Part shown: piece by piece, positions 26,471 to 34,368 of the stretch
Layout of the letters: the number at the start of each line of letters is the position of its first letter
Numbering within the stretch: position 1 is the stretch's first letter
Assembly (NCBI RefSeq): GCF_023243045.1
Contig: NZ_JALKFX010000013.1
Coordinates: 28,333-92,332, forward strand
Reading direction: 5' to 3'
DNA from: Frankia sp. AgB32
GTDB taxonomy: Bacteria; Actinomycetota; Actinomycetes; Frankiales; Frankiaceae
DNA length: 64,000 nt
Program-made: the position numbers and the translations under genes
The notes under the pieces: generated by a model
Told to the model about the DNA's origin: nothing
The model's database searches: none
The model's input: only the letters and a program-made list of their open reading frames with translations

Positions 26471-27264
26471 GCAGCGCCACCTACACCGTCCGTGACTCGG
26501 CGACGATGCTGCGCCGCAACCTCCTGCACATCCGCCGCTACCCCTCATTGTCGATCATGCTGATTGCCCAGCCGATCGTCTTCCTGCTGCTGTTCGTGTA
26601 CGTGTTCGGCGGGACCCTGGGCGCCGGACTACCAGGCCGGCACGACAGCGGGGACCGCAGCGACTACCTCGTGTTCATCACGCCAGGCATCCTGGTCATG
26701 ACCGTCGCGAGCATCGCGCTCGGCACCGCGATCTCGACCGCGAGCGACATGACCACCGGGATCATCGCCCGGTTCCGGACCATGGACATCGCCCGCGTGT
26801 CCGTGCTCACCGGCCACGTACTGGGCGCTGTCCTGCGGACCGGCGGTGCCGTGGTGATCGTGGCGGCGTTCGCGTTCGGACTCGGGTTCCGTTCCGATGC
26901 CGGGCCGCTCGGCTGGCTCGCCGCGATCGGGCTGCTGATCCTCATCGCGTTCTCGCTCACCTGGCTGACCGTCGGCATGGGTCTGGCGGCGGACAGCGTG
27001 GAGACGGCCAGCAACACCCCGCTGTTCCTGATGATCCTGCCGTTCGTCAGCAGCGGGTTCGTGCCGACGGACGCGATGCCGGTCGGCTTGCGCGAGTTCG
27101 CGCGGTACCAGCCGTTCACCCCGATGATCAACAGTCTCCGTGCGCTCGTCACGGGTGCGCCGACGAACTCCGACCTGTGGTTCGCGATCGGCTGGTGTGT
27201 CCTGATCTCGTTGGTCGGCTTCCTCTGGTCGCGTCGGCTGTTCCTGCGCGTCCCCGCGAGATAG
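26467..27264 (+). CDS. DrrB-type ABC-2 permease
   Basis: A 265-residue membrane protein with six predicted helices, including LIAQPIVFLLLFVYVFGG, IGLLILIAFSLTWLTVGMGL and IGWCVLISLVGFLWSRRLF. The segment LPFVSSGFVPTDAMP before the last helices is characteristic of DrrB/ABC-2 exporters. It is translationally coupled to the ATPase gene. Together they should export a hydrophobic or amphipathic compound recognised by the MerR regulator. Confidence 0.9.
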   Translation: MSSATYTVRDSATMLRRNLLHIRRYPSLSIMLIAQPIVFLLLFVYVFGGTLGAGLPGRHDSGDRSDYLVFITPGILVMTVASIALGTAISTASDMTTGIIARFRTMDIARVSVLTGHVLGAVLRTGGAVVIVAAFAFGLGFRSDAGPLGWLAAIGLLILIAFSLTWLTVGMGLAADSVETASNTPLFLMILPFVSSGFVPTDAMPVGLREFARYQPFTPMINSLRALVTGAPTNSDLWFAIGWCVLISLVGFLWSRRLFLRVPAR

Positions 27265-27276
27265 GAGACTGGTCCG

Positions 27277-28044
27277 GTGCTCACGATCAGCCAGTTGGCG
27301 TCGTATGCCGGCGTCACCGTGCGCGCGGTGCGGCACTACCACGCCAAGGGTCTCCTGCCAGAGCCGAAGCGCGACCACTCCGGCTACCGCCGTTACGACG
27401 CCCACGCCGTCGTCGAGCTCGTCAGGATCCGGACGCTCGCCGACGCCGGCGTGCCACTCGCCCGCGTCCGCGAGCTCCTGGCCGCCGACGAGACGGAGTT
27501 CAGCGCCGCCGTCGCCGACATCGACCGGCGGCTGCGCGCGGAGATCCGGCAGCGACAGCGGCACCGTGAGCGGATCGCGCAGCTGGCCGCCGGGGACAGC
27601 CTGGCCCTCCCGCCGGAGGCGGTGGCCTACCTCGACAGGCTGCGCGAGCTCGGTCTGCCGGAGCTCATGATCGGGGGCGAGCGGGACGCCTGGATCCTGG
27701 TGGCCGCCCAGCTCCCGGAGCACATGCCGCTGTACATGAAGCTGAAGCAGGAGCAGCTCGACGACCCGGCGACAGTCGACCTCTATCGCGATCTCGCCGA
27801 GATGATCAATTGGGAGGCGGACGACCCACGGGTGGCGGCCGTGGGCGACCGGCTCGTCGCCGCTCTGGAGGCCGGTGAGCCCGAAGGCTGGGAGAACCAC
27901 GACCAGCGGATGGCCGACGAGCTCGTGGAACTCCTCGACGCCGTCTTCCTCGACTCGGTGCCGATCGCCCGTCGCCTCATGGACCGGCTCGAGGAGCGCG
28001 GTTGGCGTGGCTGGACCCGGTTCGAACGGGTCCAGGCACGCTAG
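27277..28044 (+). CDS. MerR-family regulator of the drug exporter
   Basis: A 255-residue regulator. The N-terminal winged HTH reads TISQLASYAGVTVRAVRHYH then GLLPEP and SGYRRYD, followed by a dimerisation helix. The 170-residue C-terminal region has no metal-binding Cys and looks like a ligand-binding domain for an organic effector. GTG 27277 follows AGGAGA, 12 bp after the permease stop. It most likely binds the dyad at 25483 and autoregulates the operon. Confidence 0.9.
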   Translation: MLTISQLASYAGVTVRAVRHYHAKGLLPEPKRDHSGYRRYDAHAVVELVRIRTLADAGVPLARVRELLAADETEFSAAVADIDRRLRAEIRQRQRHRERIAQLAAGDSLALPPEAVAYLDRLRELGLPELMIGGERDAWILVAAQLPEHMPLYMKLKQEQLDDPATVDLYRDLAEMINWEADDPRVAAVGDRLVAALEAGEPEGWENHDQRMADELVELLDAVFLDSVPIARRLMDRLEERGWRGWTRFERVQAR

Positions 28045-28066
28045 CGCTGCCCTCGGCAGGCGCGAG

Positions 28067-29020
28067 TCAGCGCCGTCGGGAGCGCTGAACGAGGTCGCGC
28101 GCGGCCTCGGGCCAGTCCGGAAAGGCGAACGCGAAGCCCGCGTCGAGGAGCCGTCCTGGAACCACTCGGCGGCTCTTGAGGAGCAGCTCGGTATCGGAGC
28201 GCAGGACGAACGCGCCGATCTCGGCCATCCAGGCGGTGGCGGGCAGGCCCATCGGGACTCCCGCCGCCCGGCGCAGATCGGCCATGAAGTTTCGGTACGG
28301 CAGCGGATTCGGAGCGGCCAGATTGACCGGTCCGGTCAGGTCATCCCGGGTCAGCAGGAACTCGACGGCACGAACCAGGTCGTCGCCGTGAATCCACGAC
28401 ATGTACTGCCGGCCGCCGGCCACCGGGCCGCCGAGACCGAAGCGGGCCAGGCGAAGCATCATGTCGAAGGCGCCGCCGCGGCCGGGCGCCATCACGATGC
28501 TCGTGCGCAGCGCGACCTTCCGGGTGTTCGGGGTTGGCGCCTCGGCCTGCGCGTTCTCCCAGTTCCGGGCGATGTTCACGCTGAACGCCCAGTACGCGGG
28601 CACGTCGGCCTCCGAGCCGCCGGTGGTGCCCGTCGCCTCGTCGTTGGCCTGGTCGTGGCTGTGGGCGTAGATGGTGGCCGTGCTCATCTGGAGCCAGACC
28701 CGCGGCGGGCGGGAGGCCCGCGCGATCGCGTCGCCCACCACGGTGGCGGAGCGCACCCGCGAGTTCATCATGTCGCGCAGGTTGGCCTCGGTGTACCGAC
28801 AGTTCACGCTTCGACCGGCCAGGTTGAGGACGGCGTCGGCACCGTCGATCTCCGCCGCCCAGCTGCCGGCGCTCCGCCCGTCCCACCGCACGATCCGGGC
28901 TCCCGGCACCCGCGCGTCCGCACGCCGACTGAGGACGACCACCTCGTGTCCGGCCCCGCCCACCGCGTCCGCGAGCAGGACGCCCAGCTGCCCGGTGCCA
29001 CCGGGAACGACGATTTTCAC
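28067..29020 (-). CDS. TIGR01777-type NAD-dependent epimerase/dehydratase
   Basis: A 317-residue extended-SDR protein. The Rossmann motif is VPGGTGQLG (GxxGxxG). A family-typical VLNLAGRSVNCRYTEANL and a C-terminal DUF1731-like segment with SRRVVPGRLLDAGFAF identify TIGR01777 (SDR39U1) members, whose reaction is unsettled. The canonical Tyr-x-x-x-Lys is not obvious in this subfamily. The GTG start overlaps the stop of the TetR gene (GTGA), so the two are co-translated. Confidence 0.87.
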   Translation of the reverse strand: MKIVVPGGTGQLGVLLADAVGGAGHEVVVLSRRADARVPGARIVRWDGRSAGSWAAEIDGADAVLNLAGRSVNCRYTEANLRDMMNSRVRSATVVGDAIARASRPPRVWLQMSTATIYAHSHDQANDEATGTTGGSEADVPAYWAFSVNIARNWENAQAEAPTPNTRKVALRTSIVMAPGRGGAFDMMLRLARFGLGGPVAGGRQYMSWIHGDDLVRAVEFLLTRDDLTGPVNLAAPNPLPYRNFMADLRRAAGVPMGLPATAWMAEIGAFVLRSDTELLLKSRRVVPGRLLDAGFAFAFPDWPEAARDLVQRSRRR

Positions 29021-29769
29021 CTCGCCGACGTCCCGATCCGCCCCGCGGCCTTGACTTCGGGGAGCCGAAGGTCGGCCAGCAGAGAGCCGATGTCGTCGGT
29101 CACCAGGCGCGAGCCCGGCAGGCGGCTCAGCGACACCAGCCGGCTGACCAGCCGCGCCGTGGAGTCGATCAGACGCCGGGTGCGTGCCTGGTTCGGCGAG
29201 GTGTCATGGACCCAGAACAGCGTGATGCCGAGATAGGCGAGCCACAGCAGCTCCGGAAGATTCCTGGCCAGCGGACCGGGTCGTTTGTCCGAGCCCTCGA
29301 CGACGTCGCGGAACAGGCCGACGGCTGCGGCCCGCGCCGCGGTGGACTCCGCGCTGAACGGGCTCGACGGCGACGAGGGCAGGATCGCCACCTTGATGAA
29401 CGAGCCGGCGAACGCGTGGTATGGCGCCATCTCGTCGACGCCCGCATGAAGCACGCCCCGGAACCGGTCGGTGAAGTCGCGACTGGTCAGTACCTCGGCC
29501 GCGCGCTGTCGGTGCCCGGCCTGGATCGCGGCGTAGAACTCCTGCACCAGCTCTTCCTTCGAGCCGAAGTAGTGATACGCGTTGCCGACCGACACACCGG
29601 CTGTCCGCGCGATGTCCCGCATCGTCGTCCGGTCGTAGCCCCGGTCCCGGAACGACGCCATCGCCGTCTCCAGAATCAGCGCCCGCGTCACTGCCCCCCG
29701 GCCGCCCCCGTCCGGACGACCGACTGCCCCGTCCCGCGCCTGGGCCACCTCATCGCTGTCGCTGCTCAC
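29017..29769 (-). CDS. TetR/AcrR-family repressor
   Basis: A 250-residue regulator. The N-terminal HTH reads ILETAMASFRDRGYDRTTMR, then GVSVGNAYHYFGSKEELVQ. The remaining 190 residues form the ligand-binding helical domain. The GTG start has AGGAGT upstream. It overlaps the epimerase gene at its 3' end, and a perfect dyad lies 48 bp before the start, so it should repress its own two-gene operon. The ligand may be the epimerase substrate or product. Confidence 0.9.
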   Translation of the reverse strand: MSSDSDEVAQARDGAVGRPDGGGRGAVTRALILETAMASFRDRGYDRTTMRDIARTAGVSVGNAYHYFGSKEELVQEFYAAIQAGHRQRAAEVLTSRDFTDRFRGVLHAGVDEMAPYHAFAGSFIKVAILPSSPSSPFSAESTAARAAAVGLFRDVVEGSDKRPGPLARNLPELLWLAYLGITLFWVHDTSPNQARTRRLIDSTARLVSRLVSLSRLPGSRLVTDDIGSLLADLRLPEVKAAGRIGTSAR

Positions 29770-29817
29770 ATCGGACTCCTCTGGTTCGACGGCCGCGACG
29801 GCCGAGGCGTGCCGCAG

Positions 29818-29835
29818 AGTTGAACGTGTTCAACT
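29818..29835. promoter_or_regulatory. TetR operator
   Basis: AGTTGAAC-GT-GTTCAACT, perfect 8-bp arms with a 2-base centre, 48 bp upstream of the TetR gene start. Size, symmetry and place fit a TetR-family operator over the promoter. Confidence 0.7.
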
Positions 29836-30065
29836 ATAGGTCGAAGGAGCCCGGCGCGGGCGCCGGGTACAACGTGTGGGGCGACGCGGCGCTGATCGGA
29901 ACGGCCGACGAGGTCCCCCAGCCCAGCCCGACGCCGTGACCAACGATGGGGCATAGCTGATCTGAGCACGGACGAGGTCGTCGACGTCCTGGCCCGGATC
30001 CTGGACGCCGCGGGGGCAGCTACCCGAGCTCGATCCTGACCACGCGGGTCCGTGCGGTGTCGTAC

Positions 30066-30440
30066 TCAGCGCGGCAGCGGGCCGGAGTACACGGCGCGGG
30101 CCTGGTGCACGGCGGGAAGGTGCTGGTCGGACCACTGGGTGAGAGCGGCGAAGACGGGGGCGAGGCTCTCGCCGAGCTCGCTGATCCCGTACTCCACCCG
30201 GGGCGGCACCTCCGGGTGGTAGGTGCGGGTCACGAGCCCGTCGCGCTCCATCTGCCGCAGCCGCTGCGTCAGCACCTTCGGGGTGATGCCCAGCGTTCGC
30301 TCGAGTTCGACGAAGCGCTGGGTGCCGTGTTCGTGCAGCGTCCAGAGAATCGGAGTGGTCCAGCGGCTGAACACCAGGTCGACGACCGACCCGATGGGGC
30401 AGGGACGGACGCCGGTCGAGGTCTCGGCGATGGCGGTCAT
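30066..30440 (-). CDS. HxlR-family transcriptional regulator
   Basis: A 124-residue winged-helix regulator. RPCPIGSVVDLVFSRWTTPIL is the HxlR opening with the conserved Cys (Cys14), then RFVELERTLGITPKVLTQRL (recognition helix) and GLVTRTYHPEVPPRVEYGIS (wing). Members with this Cys respond to electrophiles or oxidants, as in YodB and QorR. ATG 30440 follows GGAG. It is divergent from an NmrA-like oxidoreductase gene, the usual arrangement of redox-responsive HxlR systems. The 296 bases downstream of it toward the TetR gene hold nothing recognised besides the TetR operator. Confidence 0.9.
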   Translation of the reverse strand: MTAIAETSTGVRPCPIGSVVDLVFSRWTTPILWTLHEHGTQRFVELERTLGITPKVLTQRLRQMERDGLVTRTYHPEVPPRVEYGISELGESLAPVFAALTQWSDQHLPAVHQARAVYSGPLPR

Positions 30441-30487
30441 GGCGACTCCTGCTCCCTATAGAGCTACTGCTCCCATTACTTTCCATG

Positions 30488-30502
30488 GGGTACCTACTAC
30501 CC
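30488..30502. promoter_or_regulatory. Candidate HxlR operator
   Basis: GGGTA, five bases, TACCC in the 118-bp gap between the HxlR gene and its divergent target. The arms are short, so it is a weak call supported mainly by position. Confidence 0.3.
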
Positions 30503-30558
30503 ACGTGAATGTAACGTGCCCCGGGTCCAGTCCGAAACCCCTACCCGGAGGTCCTCAC

Positions 30559-31398
30559 GTGATCGTCGTAACCGGCGCGACCGGCAACATCGGCCGTCCC
30601 CTCGTCCAGAACCTGCTCACCGCCGGCGAGACGGTGAGCGCCGTGTCCCGCGGCACCTCGGCGCCCCTGCCCGTCGGCGCGGGACTCACCGCCCTGCGCG
30701 CCGACCTCGCCGAACCCGACAGCCTCGCCCCCGCCCTCGAGGGGGCCGACGCGCTGTTCCTGCTCGTCCATGGCTCCGGCGACGACCTCGACCCGGCGGC
30801 GATACTCGGCGCCGCCAAGGCCGCCGGCGTGCGCCGGGTGGTGCTCCTGTCCTCGGTCGCCGCCGGTACCCGTCCAGGCATGTCCGCCTACGACGGGTTC
30901 CGCGCACTCGAAGGCGCGGTGACCGGGTCGGGCCTGGAGTGGACGGTCCTGCGGCCGGGCGGCTTTCACTCCAACGCGCTCGCCTGGGCGAGCTCGGTTC
31001 AGCAGCAGCGGACGGTGTTCGCGCCGTTCGGCGACATCGCGCTGCCGTCGGTCAACGCGGCCGACCTGGCCGACGTCGCGGCCGCGGCCCTGCTGGACCC
31101 ACGCCACACCGGCCGGATCTACGTCCTGGCGGGGCCCGCGACCTCGCCGCGCGACCGGGCGGCAGCCCTCGGCGCGGCCCTCGGCGCTCCGGTGACCTTC
31201 GTCGAGCTCTCCCCCGAGCAGGCCCGGGAGCAGATGGTGGGCTGGATGCCCGCCCACGTCGCCGACGCCACCCTGAGCATCCTCGGCAGCCCGACCGCCG
31301 AGGAAAGGGCGGTCGGCCCGGACCTCGCCACCGTGCTCGGCCGCCCCGGCCGGCCGTTCGAGACGTGGGCGGGGAACAACCTGGACGCGTTCCGCTGA
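30559..31398 (+). CDS. NmrA-like NAD(P)-binding oxidoreductase
   Basis: A 279-residue atypical SDR. VVTGATGNIGRPLVQNLL is the nucleotide-binding motif; the body matches NmrA and QOR2-like quinone reductases, with WTVLRPGGFHSNALAW around the active region. GTG 30559 follows GGAGGTCCTC. It is divergently arranged with the HxlR regulator, which probably represses it until quinone or thiol stress. A hairpin (31415-31439) follows the stop. Confidence 0.88.
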   Translation: MIVVTGATGNIGRPLVQNLLTAGETVSAVSRGTSAPLPVGAGLTALRADLAEPDSLAPALEGADALFLLVHGSGDDLDPAAILGAAKAAGVRRVVLLSSVAAGTRPGMSAYDGFRALEGAVTGSGLEWTVLRPGGFHSNALAWASSVQQQRTVFAPFGDIALPSVNAADLADVAAAALLDPRHTGRIYVLAGPATSPRDRAAALGAALGAPVTFVELSPEQAREQMVGWMPAHVADATLSILGSPTAEERAVGPDLATVLGRPGRPFETWAGNNLDAFR

Positions 31399-31414
31399 TC
31401 CGACAAACCGGGCA

Positions 31415-31439
31415 GCCCGCCCCACCTGCGCGGGCGGGC
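31415..31439 (+). terminator. Hairpin terminator
   Basis: Arms GCCCGCCC / GGGCGGGC with a 9-base loop, 17 bp after the NmrA-like stop codon. Confidence 0.6.
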
Positions 31440-31446
31440 GCGCCCG

Positions 31447-31758
31447 GTGTCACTTCTACAGGTGCACGCACTCCGATATCGGTTCAAATCCCCACCTCTC
31501 GCCGAGCAGGGCCCGCTGCTGGGGGAGCCGTACACCCGACAGCTCGACGGCAAGCTGCGGGAACTGCGGTTCCACCTGGGTGGCCAGGCGGTCCGAGTGA
31601 CCTACTGGATCGCGCCGGGCCGGCGGGTGGTGCTGCTGACGATGTTCGCCAAGACCCGGATGAGGGAGGCTGGCGAGGTGTTCCGAGCGAGACGCGCGCT
31701 GGCACGCTGTCTGACTGAGTCGCACACGGTAGGTGAAGGAGGCGAGGGCGATGACTGA
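31447..31758 (+). pseudogene. HigB/RelE-like toxin lacking its N-terminus
   Basis: From about 31497 the frame matches the phage-Gp49/HigB toxin fold: LAEQGPLLGEPYTRQLDGK, then LRELRF and RRVVLLTMFAKTRMR, ending in a C-terminal helix. HigB toxins cut mRNA on the ribosome. The usual first 30-40 residues are missing. In their place the frame translates a stretch that contains a tRNA T-loop-like GGTTCAAATCC, and the only start is a GTG at 31447 without a good ribosome binding site. The stop overlaps the antitoxin ATG by 8 bp. The toxin is probably inactive. Confidence 0.7.
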
Positions 31759-32047
31759 ACGGGCGAACTGGGCGGAGCTGCGCGAGCGGCGGATCAGCGA
31801 GCCGGGCGCATGGGAGGCGTATCAGGCCGCCCGGCTGGCGTTCGAGCTTGGCCGGTCGGTGCGGGAGCTTCGCCAACGGCGTGCGTGGAGCCAGACCGAA
31901 CTCGCCCGGGCGGCGAGCATGACGCAGTCGTCGGTGGCACGGTTCGAAGCCGGTGGCACCATGACGACCCTGCCGGTGCTGGAACGGCTCGCCGAGGCTC
32001 TCGACGCCGACCTCGACGTCCGCGTCGTCCCTCGCTCCGTGGCGTAG
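31751..32047 (+). CDS. XRE/HigA-type antitoxin
   Basis: A 98-residue HTH_3 protein. RVRELRQRRAWSQTELARAA-type helices read here as VRELRQRRAWSQTELARAAS, then MTQSSVARFEAGG for the recognition helix. HigA antitoxins bind and silence the toxin and repress the operon. ATG 31751 follows GGAGGCGAGGGCG and overlaps the toxin frame. It is intact although its toxin looks decapitated, which would leave it a free DNA-binding protein. Confidence 0.87.
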   Translation: MTERANWAELRERRISEPGAWEAYQAARLAFELGRSVRELRQRRAWSQTELARAASMTQSSVARFEAGGTMTTLPVLERLAEALDADLDVRVVPRSVA

Positions 32048-32060
32048 GCCCACCGCCAGA

Positions 32061-32681
32061 ATGCCCGTCCGGCCTCAGCAGGGATGCGCAACAGGTGGGC
32101 GTCGGGGAGCCGGTCGCGTGGGCGCCTGGGATGGTGCTGCTGTCCGACGTCGGTCCGGCGGCGTGGGTGGACGGCGATACCGGTGGCCCGAGATCGCCGA
32201 ACACCAGGGTGTCGCGCTGACGGCCGAGACCCGGTACCTGGATCTCATCGCCGGCTCCGACCGGTGGGGGCGGCCCTCCGACGGAGGCCTGGACGCGCAT
32301 GAGACGGCGGCCCTCGCGAGGGTTCTGTCCCGCTTCACGACCAGCCCTGAGCAGGTCTACTTCTGTCTCTGGGAGGGATTCGGCCTTCCGGCGACGCGGG
32401 CCCGGGAAAACCGGCCGACCCGCGTGCGCACACCCCACCGGGCATATCGCCTGCTCGCCGGCCCGGTCAGCGCCGCCTCGATACTGCCGACGCCGGTGCC
32501 GTGGCGATGCGCGAGCCTGTGGTGGCCTCGCGATCAGTCCTGGCTGGTGGCCACCGATATCGACGGCTACCTGACCTACCTCGGTGCCAGCCACGCCGCG
32601 ATCAGGGCGGTCCTCGCCGATCCCGCCCTCGACGCCGTGGCCGTGCGCCCCGAGACCCCGCTCGATCCCAGCTACGGCTGA
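32061..32681 (+). CDS. Conserved actinobacterial protein, N-terminus uncertain
   Basis: From about 32175 the frame is protein-like: RWPEIAEHQG, QVYFCLWEGFGLP, YRLLAGPVSA, SLWWPRDQSWLVATDIDGY and AIRAVLADPALDAV. This pattern (WPEIA, then FxLWxG, then LWWPxDxxWxVATxID) recurs in short actinobacterial proteins of unknown role. The first 38 or so residues are Arg/Gly-rich and unlike a real N-terminus, while neighbouring frames carry other fragments, so the gene is probably frameshifted or truncated at its start. Confidence 0.5.
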   Translation: MPVRPQQGCATGGRRGAGRVGAWDGAAVRRRSGGVGGRRYRWPEIAEHQGVALTAETRYLDLIAGSDRWGRPSDGGLDAHETAALARVLSRFTTSPEQVYFCLWEGFGLPATRARENRPTRVRTPHRAYRLLAGPVSAASILPTPVPWRCASLWWPRDQSWLVATDIDGYLTYLGASHAAIRAVLADPALDAVAVRPETPLDPSYG

Positions 32682-32733
32682 CCACGGCCTGCGCTGCCGC
32701 GTGGATGGCTCACCCTGGTAGGACTCCTTCCCG

Positions 32734-33618
32734 TCAGGGTGCGGGAGCGGGCACCGGCTGGATGTCGCGCAGGCCGAGCTGGCTGCGCAGGAGACGGACG
32801 CGCAGGCCGGCGGGCAGGCGCGCCACGATGCCGAAGACCCGGGCGTCCGTCGTCGCGAGGTACCTGGTCTTCGGCCTGCGGGCTTCGATAGCGCGGACGA
32901 TCGTCGCGGCGACCTTCTCGGGCGGGGAGGGCTTGTTCCCGTCCAGGGCTTTGGCGACAGCGGCGAGCTGCTGGGAGTACAGCGCGACCTGGCGGGGATC
33001 GGCCGCGTCCATCGCTGCCTGGGACGCCGCAGCGGACTTGACGAAGATCTGGGTGTCGACCGCCCCGGGCACGACGACGATGACGGGGATGCGCCACGGT
33101 TCCAGCTCGACGCGCAGCGCGTCCGAGAGGGATTCCAGGGCGGCCTTGCTCGCCGAGATCGGGCCGGCGAACGGCACGGCGAGGCGGCCGGTCGGCGCGC
33201 TGATGTTGACGATCCGGCCGTCACCGTGGCGCAGCAACGGCAGGAACGCCCGGACCATCTCGGCGGCTCCGAGGACGTTCACCGCGAACTGGCGGTGCAT
33301 CTCACTCGCCGGCACGAGTTCGAGTGGCCCCTGGACCAGGACGCCCGCGTTGTTGACGAGCGCCGTGAGGCCCGCGCCGCGCTGGCGAGCCGCGATCTCG
33401 TCCGCGGCCTCGCGCACGCTGCCCGGATCGGTCACGTCGAGCTCGATCTCCTCGATGCCCGCCGCGCCCAGGCGGCCCGCCGGGCCATCCGGGCCGCCAG
33501 GCCGGCGGACCCCGGCGTAGACGTGGTACCCGCGGGCGACCAGCGCCCGCGCGGTCACCACGCCGATCCCACCGCCGGCGCCGGTGACAAGGACGCTGCC
33601 GCGCGTCTGCTCGACCAT
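32734..33618 (-). CDS. Short-chain dehydrogenase lacking the catalytic Tyr
   Basis: A 294-residue classical SDR. It has the cofactor motif VLVTGAGGGIG (residues 9-19), ALVNNAGVLV (86-95) and the catalytic Ser140 in IVNIS. The YxxxK motif reads ISASK: Ile154 replaces the catalytic Tyr, with Lys158 kept. An ordinary oxidoreductase would be crippled, so it may bind cofactor without reduction or use another residue. ATG 33618 is preferred over the upstream in-frame start, which would run through an operator. It is divergent from a PadR gene with two PadR boxes between them. Confidence 0.87.
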   Translation of the reverse strand: MVEQTRGSVLVTGAGGGIGVVTARALVARGYHVYAGVRRPGGPDGPAGRLGAAGIEEIELDVTDPGSVREAADEIAARQRGAGLTALVNNAGVLVQGPLELVPASEMHRQFAVNVLGAAEMVRAFLPLLRHGDGRIVNISAPTGRLAVPFAGPISASKAALESLSDALRVELEPWRIPVIVVVPGAVDTQIFVKSAAASQAAMDAADPRQVALYSQQLAAVAKALDGNKPSPPEKVAATIVRAIEARRPKTRYLATTDARVFGIVARLPAGLRVRLLRSQLGLRDIQPVPAPAP

Positions 33619-33644
33619 CCGAAGTCCATCCTCACGTCGAAGTA

Positions 33645-33666
33645 GACATGTTCTTAGCAACATGTC
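33645..33666. promoter_or_regulatory. PadR box 1
   Basis: GACATGT, eight bases, ACATGTC: the canonical ATGT-N8-ACAT PadR operator with perfect 7-bp arms, 27 bp before the SDR start on the minus strand. Confidence 0.75.
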
Positions 33667-33693
33667 CATATCGACATTAGGAGGCTGCGACCC

Positions 33694-33715
33694 GACATGT
33701 CAATGCACACATGTC
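33694..33715. promoter_or_regulatory. PadR box 2
   Basis: The same GACATGT-N8-ACATGTC with perfect arms, 49 bp (centre to centre) from box 1 and 43 bp before the padR-like start. The spacer differs from box 1, so the arms are what is conserved. Confidence 0.75.
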
Positions 33716-33758
33716 ATGCTTGACCTCGGCCGGTGGACCTGGAGAAAGGCGGTGCTCG

Positions 33759-34328
33759 ATGTCGCTTCGGCACGCGCTGCTGGGGCTGCTGGCCGAGCAC
33801 CCGGCCAGCGGCTGGGACCTGAGTCGCCGCTTCGACGACGTGCTCGGTGCGGTGTGGCCGGCGGGCCATCCACAGATCTACGGTGAGCTGCGCCGCCTCG
33901 AACAGGAGGCGTTCATCGAGGTCGAGTCGGAAGGCCCGCGGCGCCGGAAGGCCTACCGGATCACCGACCGCGGGCTCGCGGAGGTCCGGCGGTGGCTCAC
34001 CACGGTCGAGGTCGATCACACGATGCGGCTGGAGGCCCTCCTGCGGTCGGCATTCTTCTGGCTGATGACACCAGACCAGCTCAGCGACCATCTCCGCCGC
34101 GAGGCCGCGTACTACGAGTCCGTCGCAGCCAGCTACCGGCAGCTCGCCGGGGCGAAGGACCGCGGCGAGTTCGGTCACAGCCCCCAGATGGAGGCACTGC
34201 GGATCGCCGCCGAAGCGGGCACCCGCCTCAACGCCGCCCTGAGCGAATGGGCCACCTGGGCCCTGGCACACCCGATCAGTCCGCCAGAGCCGGCCGCACC
34301 CTTCGACCCGAGCGAACCTGGCGACTGA
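33759..34328 (+). CDS. PadR-family transcriptional regulator
   Basis: A 189-residue winged-helix repressor. LRHALLGLLAEHPASGWDLSR begins the PadR domain, IYGELRRLEQEAFIEVE gives the recognition helix and wing, and the C-terminal helices (Vir_C-like) mediate dimerisation. ATG 33759 follows GGAGAAAGGCGG. It lies opposite the SDR gene, and the two ATGT-N8-ACAT boxes in the gap indicate that it controls both. PadR-type regulators often respond to phenolics or drugs. Confidence 0.9.
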   Translation: MSLRHALLGLLAEHPASGWDLSRRFDDVLGAVWPAGHPQIYGELRRLEQEAFIEVESEGPRRRKAYRITDRGLAEVRRWLTTVEVDHTMRLEALLRSAFFWLMTPDQLSDHLRREAAYYESVAASYRQLAGAKDRGEFGHSPQMEALRIAAEAGTRLNAALSEWATWALAHPISPPEPAAPFDPSEPGD

Positions 34329-34368
34329 ACCGGTACCTGCCACGATCGATGGCGCTCCGCTGTCGGCC

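Noticed and set aside
29836..30065. Possible short protein remnant downstream of the HxlR gene (frame with NVWGDAALIGTADE)
   Set aside because: No start, no ribosome binding site and no recognisable family; too short to call.
31465..31505. tRNA gene suggested by GGTTCAAATCC
   Set aside because: The T-stem does not pair beyond two bases, and no D-arm or anticodon arm precedes it. Kept only as a possible integration scar.
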